Shown here: positions 1 to 5,647 of the stretch, piece after piece
Layout of the letters: every line of letters begins with the position of its first letter
How positions within the stretch are numbered: position 1 is the stretch's first letter
DNA from: Candidatus Thorarchaeota archaeon
GTDB taxonomy: Archaea > Asgardarchaeota > Thorarchaeia > Thorarchaeales > Thorarchaeaceae
NCBI GenBank assembly: GCA_029855925.1
Contig: JAGSHP010000078.1
Location: forward strand, 1-6,924
DNA: 6,924 nucleotides
Direction: 5' to 3'
Translations under genes and position numbers: made by a program
Notes under the pieces: generated by a model
The model's input: the letters and a program-made list of their open reading frames with translations, nothing else
Database searches by the model: none
What the model was told of the DNA's origin: nothing

Positions 1-1058
1 AACATCCCAGTGGTGTTCCAGACAATCATGTGCCGAAGCCCGGCACGAACGTACTCCTCTAACACATGAAGGATGGTCTCGGCGTCCCCCATGGTATAGA
101 ACTCGTGCAGTACTTCATCCGGTACCGAGTCCACTGCGGTGAGTATGGTCTCACGACTCATCCCCATAGGAATGTAGTCTCTGAGAGAGTAGAAGTCATC
201 TCCAAATGGATGCGTGTGACCCAAGTGGCGCCATTCCGATGCCGGATATAGCAACGCGAAGGCACGGGCTAACGGAGTATGGACAAGTCGTTCGCACTCG
301 GCAGGGTCATCATCCAGCACAAACCAGTTCCAGAGAGCAGGGGTGAACGGTCCAGTCTTGCCAACGCGCTTTCTATGATCCTCAATGACTTTCAGTCGGT
401 CCCTATAATCGGATGGCTTTAGAAGCGTTGGAATCCAACCGTCACCATATTCAGCAGCAATCTTCAGCATCTTTGGCCCGTGTGCGGCAATCCAGATGTG
501 TGGAGGTCGGTCTGGGATGAGGGGTCGAAGAGAGAGGACCGCGTTCTTGAGATGCCAGAACCTGCCTTCAAAGTCAAACGGTTTGTCGGTCACCCATATC
601 TTGTGGATGATCTCAAGAGCCTCACGCAGCTTACCGACTTGTGCTGAGTAGTCAATCCCATACGGTGTCAGATTCACAGGCTCTCCAGCGCCGATTCCCA
701 TTATTGCCCTTCCGCCACTGATGTGATCCAACGTGAGAAAGGACTGAGCAAGAAGCACAGGGTGCCGGCGGAGAGGCTCGGTGACTGCTGAGATCAGTTT
801 GACCCTCTTTGTCATGACTGCACAGGCAGCCATTATGGATGACATCTCGTAGTAGGTGTGAGGAGATGGTTGAAGAAGTGCAAGTGGCGTGATATCAGGT
901 GTCCAGAGGCTCTCGGGAACGAAACCCGCGAAATGGTCAGGAAAGGCCATGCTGTCATAGCCTAGAGAGTCTATGACCGACGCATTCTTCATCACGTTCT
1001 CCCAGGGTGGAAGAAACGGACCGGGGGCGCCTATCGATAGTTCATGAATACTGGTCAC
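1..1058 (-). CDS. LLM-class flavin/F420-dependent oxidoreductase (Mer-like), 3' end cut by window edge
   Basis: The gene is open to the left edge; 352 codons are visible. The protein belongs to the luciferase-like monooxygenase superfamily, a TIM-barrel family using FMN or coenzyme F420 that includes methylenetetrahydromethanopterin reductase and F420-dependent dehydrogenases. Visible signatures are the first strand ELSIGAPGPFLPP (residues 6-18), FPDH (39-42), RRHP (97-100), TLDHISGGR (109-117) followed by GIGAGE (121-126), and a later HIWIAAHGPKMLKIAAEYGDG stretch typical of the cofactor pocket. F420 use is likely in an archaeon but cannot be proven here; the substrate is unknown. The start is a GTG directly after the TGA of the M20 gene and in the same frame. 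A later GTG-ATG would delete the first barrel strand. A GGAG lies 12 bases upstream, so translation is probably coupled to the M20 gene. The visible end is close to the usual family length, so only a short C-terminal piece is probably missing. Confidence 0.85.
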   Translation of the reverse strand, partial: MTSIHELSIGAPGPFLPPWENVMKNASVIDSLGYDSMAFPDHFAGFVPESLWTPDITPLALLQPSPHTYYEMSSIMAACAVMTKRVKLISAVTEPLRRHPVLLAQSFLTLDHISGGRAIMGIGAGEPVNLTPYGIDYSAQVGKLREALEIIHKIWVTDKPFDFEGRFWHLKNAVLSLRPLIPDRPPHIWIAAHGPKMLKIAAEYGDGWIPTLLKPSDYRDRLKVIEDHRKRVGKTGPFTPALWNWFVLDDDPAECERLVHTPLARAFALLYPASEWRHLGHTHPFGDDFYSLRDYIPMGMSRETILTAVDSVPDEVLHEFYTMGDAETILHVLEEYVRAGLRHMIVWNTTGM

Positions 1059-2240
1059 TCACTCACACATCTCCGCGAAACGAATGAGTGTGTTCTTGAC
1101 CTTCTCATAGTCCGAAAAACGCATGAACTCGTCAATGCCATGGAAATTAGTATCGTCAGCGATTGTGCCATAACATGCTGTGGGGATTCCGACTCTTGTG
1201 AAATAGTGCCCGTCATTCCCTCCAAGGTCCGCTGCAACTGGCAGGTCAGGACTCACAACCTCATGAACAGCGGACACAAAGATCTTTGTGAGTGGATTCT
1301 CAGGGTCGGATGACCAGCCCTTTGCCTTTGTTATGTAGTTTAACTCTGTTTCGATTCCGACGTCGCTTGTGATCTCAGCCACGAACTTTTCCAGATCTCC
1401 AGCAATCGTGTCTGGGTCTTCCTCGGGTATGAGCCTGCAATCAAAGGAGATGTCAGCAGTGCCAGGGATGATGTTCGTCTTGGTACCGGAGTGAAACATG
1501 GTGATTGAGAATCGCCCCCAGAGATTCTGATACGGACTTCCCGGAGGCGCTGGGAGCTCCGAGGTCACCTTTCTGCGAAGGTCTATAAATTCCATCAGAG
1601 AGTTGAGTAGGGGAATGGAGAGATGGATTGCATTGTTGAATGCGAAGGGATACCCTGCATGTCCCTGTGTTCCATGTACAGTGATGGTTCCGGCGAGAAT
1701 GCCGCTTGCACCAATACTGATGTAGTTGGGCCCGGAGTCTACAACAACTGCAAAATCGCCCCTAATGGCAGGAGGACCATTGACGAGATAGTCAATGCCC
1801 CAAATACCGCCAATCTCTTCATTGGGGGAGATCAGTATCTTCAGATTTACCTTTGATGTGCCTCTCTTGATGAGCTCCTTGGCAGCACTGACCGCGGCTA
1901 CGACATTTCCCTTATCGTCGGTCACTCCACGACCGTATACGCGATCCTCCTTCACCGTCACGTCAAATGGTGGATAGGTCCAGGCATCCACGTCACCCGC
2001 CGGGACCACATCATAGTGTGTGCAGAGAAGAACCGTCTTGTCGGCGCCAACATCCAGCGTGGCAACAACGTTTGGTTGATGTCTGCCATCATGATTGGGA
2101 TCAAAGATCTCTACGCTCAGTCCAGCCTCTTCACAATACGACTTGATTATCTCAGAACACTCAACATAGTTCTTCTGCTCTGTGCTATTCGTATCAAGTT
2201 GAACAATTCGCCGTAGGAAATCGAGTTCCCATTCATTCAT
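1059..2240 (-). CDS. M20 family metallopeptidase (ArgE/DapE/ACY1/CPG2-like)
   Basis: This is a 393-residue cytosolic-looking zinc hydrolase with no signal peptide. The family cleaves amide bonds of N-acyl amino acids or dipeptides using two metal ions. Every expected site is visible: HYD (H75, D77), the bridging aspartate in GRGVTDDKG (D108), the catalytic/metal pair in SPNEEIGG (E141, E142), D168 in VVVDSGPN, and the final ligand H367 in NFHGIDE. H194 in HGTQGHAG sits in the inserted dimerisation lid, which divides the catalytic domain at roughly 180-290. Length is normal for the family. ArgE, DapE and carboxypeptidase G2-like enzymes share these motifs, so the substrate cannot be named. The ATG at 2240 is preceded by AGGCGG with a 5-base gap, a passable Shine-Dalgarno. 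It is the first gene of a two-gene unit with the LLM oxidoreductase, whose GTG abuts its stop. No shared pathway for the two is evident. Confidence 0.92.
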   Translation of the reverse strand: MNEWELDFLRRIVQLDTNSTEQKNYVECSEIIKSYCEEAGLSVEIFDPNHDGRHQPNVVATLDVGADKTVLLCTHYDVVPAGDVDAWTYPPFDVTVKEDRVYGRGVTDDKGNVVAAVSAAKELIKRGTSKVNLKILISPNEEIGGIWGIDYLVNGPPAIRGDFAVVVDSGPNYISIGASGILAGTITVHGTQGHAGYPFAFNNAIHLSIPLLNSLMEFIDLRRKVTSELPAPPGSPYQNLWGRFSITMFHSGTKTNIIPGTADISFDCRLIPEEDPDTIAGDLEKFVAEITSDVGIETELNYITKAKGWSSDPENPLTKIFVSAVHEVVSPDLPVAADLGGNDGHYFTRVGIPTACYGTIADDTNFHGIDEFMRFSDYEKVKNTLIRFAEMCE

Positions 2241-2404
2241 TTTGACCGCCTATCTCTCAATAGAGTATGTTCTGCCTGATTATTGTTGTGATTGCATGGT
2301 CCATAGCGCTGAAGCTCAGGTACAGCAGCAGCCTCTCAGCACGACTCCATGATGTTCTATTCAGCCACACATCATTTAATGGTGCAAACGTAGTAGGTTG
2401 AACC
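2241..2404. promoter_or_regulatory. divergent intergenic promoter region
   Basis: These 164 bp separate the heads of the M20 gene (minus) and the gelsolin gene (plus) and must hold both promoters. The gelsolin-side TATA candidate is listed separately. On the M20 side I see only a weak AT-rich stretch at 2261-2269 (minus strand CATACTCTA), about 25 bases from the ATG, and the AGGCGG ribosome-binding site at 2246-2251. No convincing operator palindrome or RNA gene was found. Confidence 0.6.
2374..2380 (+). promoter_or_regulatory. TATA-box candidate for the gelsolin gene (leaderless transcript)
   Basis: ATTTAAT is centred about 27 bases before the ATG at 2405. Archaeal TATA boxes lie about 26-27 bases upstream of transcription start, so the mRNA would begin at or next to the ATG. 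The bases between it and the ATG contain no good Shine-Dalgarno (only GTAGGTTG), which agrees with leaderless translation. No clear BRE is visible. Confidence 0.45.
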
Positions 2405-3001
2405 ATGCCCGAACCTACTGTCTATCACATTCAGAAGGGTCGACTTGTGAAAATGCCCAATCCCGGTGTATTTGGCCGAGGCGACTGCTATCTGGTCGAT
2501 GATGGTCTAAAGATCTATCTCTGGATAGGTCCAGAATCCACAGTGGACGAGAAGTTCCTGACCGCCGCGTCTGCAGTCATGCGCGATACATCTCGAAAGG
2601 GAGAGGCAGATATCGATCGAATAGAGGGAGGAAACGAACCGGACTCGTTCAAGGCACTCTTTGATGACTTCAGGATCACGGATGAGGACACAGAAGGGAT
2701 TCTGAGAAAGGTCCAGCTCGAGAAAAAGGAGTTCAAGCTCTGGAGAGTTCACAGAACTGGTGATGAGACCTTCTTTGCAGAGGTGCCCCTGTCACGTGAC
2801 TCACTAAAGAGCGATGACGTCTTCATCCTTGACACCTGGGATGATATCTTCGTATGGCGAGGAAAGAATGCCAGTGCTCGCGAGAAGTTCGACGCCACCA
2901 TCATAGCAAGGCAGTACGATGCTGAACGTGTGGGAGTCCAGGAGATCGAGCTCATTGAGGAAGGCAATGAGCCAAAGGAATTTCTTGAGGCACTCAAATA
3001 G
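2405..3001 (+). CDS. two-domain gelsolin-like actin-regulatory protein (Asgard 2DGel type)
   Basis: The 198-residue protein consists almost only of two gelsolin/villin repeats. Domain 1 (about 5-90) has GDCYLVDDGLKIYLWIG (26-42), a helix starting at DEK (E49), and the closing IEGGNEP..F (73-82). Domain 2 (about 110-198) repeats the plan: DDVFILDTWDDIFVWRGK (137-154), REKF (E160), and IEEGNEP..F (184-193). The Gly/Asp-Asp plus helix-Glu pairs (G26-D27/E49 and D137-D138/E160) match the type-2 calcium ligands of the family. Gelsolins bind, sever, cap or nucleate actin filaments under calcium control, and two-domain versions from Thorarchaeota have been described as actin regulators. There is no signal peptide or membrane segment, so it should act in the cytosol. 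The gene is alone on its strand with its own promoter and converges on the MCM-like gene with a 3-bp gap. No actin or profilin gene is in the window. Calcium dependence is inferred from the ligands only. Confidence 0.9.
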   Translation: MPEPTVYHIQKGRLVKMPNPGVFGRGDCYLVDDGLKIYLWIGPESTVDEKFLTAASAVMRDTSRKGEADIDRIEGGNEPDSFKALFDDFRITDEDTEGILRKVQLEKKEFKLWRVHRTGDETFFAEVPLSRDSLKSDDVFILDTWDDIFVWRGKNASAREKFDATIIARQYDAERVGVQEIELIEEGNEPKEFLEALK

Positions 3002-3006
3002 TGCCT
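2988..3006. terminator. stem-loop spanning both convergent stop codons
   Basis: Arms AGGCACT (2988-2994) and AGTGCCT (3000-3006) form a perfect 7-bp stem with a 5-base loop, CAAAT. The structure overlaps the TAG of the gelsolin gene and reaches the TAG of the MCM-like gene, so either transcript can form it. No T-tract follows directly on either strand. On the plus strand a T6 run lies at 3061-3066 and could be the actual archaeal-type termination point. It could be a bidirectional terminator or a 3'-end stabilising hairpin. Confidence 0.45.
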
Positions 3007-4441
3007 ACACAAGCCGATAATGACCCGGGCGTGGTTCGTACACTACACCCGCGTCCTTCATTTTTTCCAGTTCTGTTGCAGCAACATGACGTGCAACTGA
3101 TGCCTCTGCTGTGATCTCGTCAAGTGACGGCCCCAGGTCACCACTCTTTCCGGAATCAAGCCGCTTCAGAGCCCGCAGAACCTTCGTGTTGAAGCGCTCG
3201 AACCTGCGGGAATCGCCCCATCCAGCATCAGCCTCTTGCTTTAGAGAGGTGATCTCAATATACTCAGCCAATGCTGGCTCAAGTACGCGGTCCCATGCAT
3301 ACTTTATGTCCCGCAGTGCGATCTTATTGTTCCATTTGGCACGTGCTGACGACCTCGCCAAGCGCAGTGCGCTCAACGGTCTTCCAAGTGCATCTGCATC
3401 CAGAAGACTTCCACGGGACAATGCACTTGCCCCAAGCTCGAATGACTCCTGAAGATGCTCCAGACGCCCAAGTATGTGCTTGGTCGCTGCATCAACTGAG
3501 CGCCGGTGCACAGTGGGTGTCAGCAGCTGAAACGTTATCGCTGACTTGAGAATCGGAAGTCGCAGCTCCTCTGCACGACGTGTTTCGACCCAGAAGTCCT
3601 CAGAGGTCAGCGCCATCGGAACGTCAGGCAGTGATGAAGTAGTGGGGGTCGTCATAGCCCCGACGGAAACCTCGTGGAAACCCAACGGGTCCTTTCGCTT
3701 CAGGCAGAGTGCCTTGAGGCGAGAAACAGAAACAGAGCCTGCATCAAGTCGCCATATCCTCGGCGTCGATACCTTCACGCCACGAACATTACGATAGACA
3801 CGCCATTGCCCACGAAGAGTGGGGGGCAGTACGTGCTTCATGAAGGTCATTAGACGTCTCACTTGGGATCTTGAGGCAAGAGCCTGAATACCAGCCGTGA
3901 GACCACCGACAGCACCCTCAAAGGGAGGGCTTGACACGAAGAGTTGAGCAAAGACTCGTTTGCTTGCCTCTGCCATTCCAACTTGCTCAAAGAGAAGGGA
4001 GGAGAGGTCCTTGAGGGAGAGAGGAGGGCGAATCTCCTCGATAAAGTCAAGGGGAGTAATCTGAACAGCATCTGCAGTGAATGCCTCCAACGCGGAGTTG
4101 TTCCTCTGAAGGGGACCGGGTGCTACAATACGCCGACCGACAACATCAACATAGCCTCCCGCAGGGGGGAGTTCTTGGTCCTCACGAAAATAGACTAGGA
4201 CACCGTCGACCAGCCACGGACTTGGAGTGAGCATGATGAGAGAGGAATCACGAGTGTAGTGAACAAAACCATGGAACCTGTAGGTTCGTCCAGTGACATG
4301 TTCTCTGAACCCGCGTTGCAGACGGAGTTCCCATGCTGCCAGTTCCGACCCGAACTGCCGTTCAAAGATATCACTTGAGGAGACGGCATCACTGAGTCGG
4401 TCCCGTTCCTCCATGATCAGGCGATACAGATCCTCTGTCAT
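3005..4441 (-). CDS. degenerate MCM-like protein lacking recognisable Walker motifs
   Basis: This 478-residue protein has no obvious enzyme signature. The C-terminus (412-478) closely follows the MCM winged helix, ending in ELEKMKDAGVVYEPRPGHYR as archaeal MCMs end. Residues 295-395 match the MCM AAA+ lid, with LSALRLARSSARAKW (356-370) at the position of the MCM RQLEALIRLSEAHARM-type helix and ALRDIKYAW after it. Residues 50-130 look like the MCM OB-fold (GGYVDVVGRRIVAPG, then FTADAVQITP), followed by the linker helices (141-170). Between these, where MCM carries GDPGTAKS, Walker B and the arginine finger, no such motif is visible: residues 171-200 have no GKS and RLDAG (231-235) stands where DE would be. 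There is one cysteine in all, so no zinc ribbon. At 478 residues it is shorter than active MCMs. The frame is intact, arguing against decay. Its ATG abuts the methyltransferase stop, with GAGGGGAG 7 bases upstream. The role is unknown; an ATPase-dead DNA-binding or MCM-partner protein is inferred. Confidence 0.65.
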   Translation of the reverse strand: MTEDLYRLIMEERDRLSDAVSSSDIFERQFGSELAAWELRLQRGFREHVTGRTYRFHGFVHYTRDSSLIMLTPSPWLVDGVLVYFREDQELPPAGGYVDVVGRRIVAPGPLQRNNSALEAFTADAVQITPLDFIEEIRPPLSLKDLSSLLFEQVGMAEASKRVFAQLFVSSPPFEGAVGGLTAGIQALASRSQVRRLMTFMKHVLPPTLRGQWRVYRNVRGVKVSTPRIWRLDAGSVSVSRLKALCLKRKDPLGFHEVSVGAMTTPTTSSLPDVPMALTSEDFWVETRRAEELRLPILKSAITFQLLTPTVHRRSVDAATKHILGRLEHLQESFELGASALSRGSLLDADALGRPLSALRLARSSARAKWNNKIALRDIKYAWDRVLEPALAEYIEITSLKQEADAGWGDSRRFERFNTKVLRALKRLDSGKSGDLGPSLDEITAEASVARHVAATELEKMKDAGVVYEPRPGHYRLV

Positions 4442-5431
4442 CTACTCGCTCCCCTCGCTTCGACTCGCAAGTCCTTCTCGTATAAGATATTCTCTGTAGG
4501 CACGTGGGTATCGCTGAGCGAGTTCATCAATCGAGGGCAGCCTCTCGGCATATGGTCGGTAGAATTCCCCGGGTGCGACCTTCTCGACAGCATCCATGAT
4601 TATTGGCTGAAGCTGTGGATTGATCTCAAATCCAAGGAAGTGACGGAAACTCCCCCTTGCTGCAACCGCAGTCGTGCCATTTCCCATGAAGGGGTCAAGT
4701 ACTACATCACCAGGTCGAGAGGAATAGTCAATGCAACGTCTGACAAGCTCCGTGGGCAATTTAGTACCATTCTTGATGCGTCCATGGTGATACGGTCTGT
4801 TCAAAATCCAGACATCTTGAGGATAGTTCTCAATCTTGTTGAACATATAGTCTTCATAGTCCTTGACGAGGAGAAGGATGTGATAATGACTCGTGACAAA
4901 CTTCTTCCGGGTATACACTCCAAAGGAGTAGTGCCAGACAATATGATTCAGCAGGTGAAGTCCTGCGTTCCGTGCGGATGTGAGGACCGGCTCCAGATTG
5001 GTCCAACCACTGAAGACGTAAGCAGAGCCGGTTGGTCTCAGAACTCGCGCAACCTCGCGTATCCACTTCTGTGTGAACTCCTCGTAAGGCTCCGAAACCT
5101 CACCGTAACCCTCGACGACCAGAGAACTATCTCGATTGTAGGCGCCACTCATCCCGTCAAAGTCGATTCCAAAAGGCGGGTCTGCAATCGCAAGGTCCAC
5201 AGATTCTTGCGGCATTCGAGCCATACCTGAGATACAGTCCCCAAAGTAAATCGTATCAATCTCGAAATCGCCTATGAAACGAGGACTATTTTCATAGAGT
5301 TCATGTGCTTCACCCATGCTCCAGTCATATGTGGGTCTGAAATAGAACTCAGCCAGATGGGGGATGTATCGTTTCTTCTTGCGTCGCTCTTCCGGTCCGC
5401 CGGATGCATCGTGTTCTGTGTCCACATTCAT
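4442..5431 (-). CDS. beta-type DNA methyltransferase (N6-adenine or N4-cytosine)
   Basis: A 329-residue SAM-dependent amino-methyltransferase of the N6_N4_Mtase family. Motif order is beta-class: catalytic DPPF (84-87) after GDCISGMARMPQESVDLAIA comes first, and the SAM-binding DPFMGNGTT (246-254) with acidic E269 in FLGFEINP comes late. The stretch between, about 95-220, should include the target-recognition region. DPPF is commoner in adenine-N6 enzymes, but base and target site cannot be read. A basic leader with RRKKKR precedes the fold by about 55 residues. I chose the ATG at 5431 because GAGG lies 9 bases before it. An in-frame TTG at 5446 would add five residues, but it is next to the TATA-like element. 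There is no restriction endonuclease in the window. The next gene is the MCM-like protein, joined stop-to-start (TAG then ATG) without a gap, so the two are one coupled unit. Confidence 0.9.
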   Translation of the reverse strand: MNVDTEHDASGGPEERRKKKRYIPHLAEFYFRPTYDWSMGEAHELYENSPRFIGDFEIDTIYFGDCISGMARMPQESVDLAIADPPFGIDFDGMSGAYNRDSSLVVEGYGEVSEPYEEFTQKWIREVARVLRPTGSAYVFSGWTNLEPVLTSARNAGLHLLNHIVWHYSFGVYTRKKFVTSHYHILLLVKDYEDYMFNKIENYPQDVWILNRPYHHGRIKNGTKLPTELVRRCIDYSSRPGDVVLDPFMGNGTTAVAARGSFRHFLGFEINPQLQPIIMDAVEKVAPGEFYRPYAERLPSIDELAQRYPRAYREYLIREGLASRSEGSE

Positions 5432-5585
5432 GGCTGAAGTCCTCAACTATGTATATGTCACGTCCCCTCATAATCTTATCAGGTGACCATGAGGAATGCA
5501 ACTATGGCAGGTGGAGCATGCAATGGCATTCTTGGTCAACATGCCAATACAAAATCGCATGTTGCTGTGCGTTGCAGCGTACATG
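5432..5585. other. intergenic region upstream of the methyltransferase, no gene seen
   Basis: This spacer between the terminator of the peptidase gene and the methyltransferase start holds the TATA candidate above and otherwise nothing I can name. Several ATGC-rich words occur (around 5515-5585), including a loose pair TGGCAT (5524-5529) and ATGCCA (5541-5546). They are too short and too far apart to call an operator. No tRNA, small ORF with a ribosome-binding site, or repeat array is visible. Confidence 0.5.
5448..5457 (-). promoter_or_regulatory. TATA-box candidate for the methyltransferase/MCM-like unit
   Basis: The minus strand reads CATATACATA, centred about 21-22 bases before the ATG at 5431, in the window expected for an archaeal TATA box with a leaderless or very short leader. 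It would place the transcription start downstream of the alternative TTG at 5446, supporting the ATG. The exact start is uncertain because a GAGG ribosome-binding-like site also lies between box and ATG. Confidence 0.35.
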
Positions 5586-5629
5586 ATTAAATAAAAAGAA
5601 ACGCAGTCTATGAACAGATCATAGACTGC
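5586..5629 (-). terminator. stem-loop plus T-tract terminator for the caspase-fold peptidase gene
   Basis: Read on the minus strand, a perfect 11-bp stem (GCAGTCTATGA, loop TCTGT, TCATAGACTGC; 5629-5603) is followed by the T-rich run TTTCTTTTTATTTAAT (5601-5586). It begins 18 bases past the TAG at 5648. The T-run is on one side only, so the structure is oriented to end the peptidase transcript and insulate the methyltransferase promoter. Archaeal termination needs mainly the T-tract; the hairpin makes it look like a bacterial intrinsic terminator. Confidence 0.75.
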
Positions 5630-5647
5630 ATTGTAAAACTATTCAGA

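Noticed and set aside
1044..1313. 89-codon plus-strand frame, and the other short plus-strand frames over the M20 and LLM genes
   Set aside because: All are fully antisense to well-supported genes and have no domain or ribosome-binding evidence.
3005..4441. MCM-like gene as a restriction endonuclease partner of the methyltransferase
   Set aside because: No PD-ExK, HNH, GIY-YIG or phospholipase D motif is visible, and the C-terminal half follows MCM instead.
4439..4444. UAG readthrough with pyrrolysine between the methyltransferase and MCM-like proteins
   Set aside because: Most genes here end in TAG, which argues against routine recoding, and no pyl gene is in the window.
4640..5230. 196-codon plus-strand open frame inside the methyltransferase gene
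   Set aside because: It is antisense to a gene with complete catalytic motifs, has no recognisable domain, and has a composition like a mirrored reading frame.
5429..5446. TTG at 5446 as the methyltransferase start
   Set aside because: The ATG at 5431 has a better-placed GAGG, and the TTG sits against the TATA-like element; only five residues differ.
5524..5546. TGGCAT/ATGCCA inverted pair as an operator
   Set aside because: Six-base arms with an 11-base gap are expected by chance and are not placed at a promoter.
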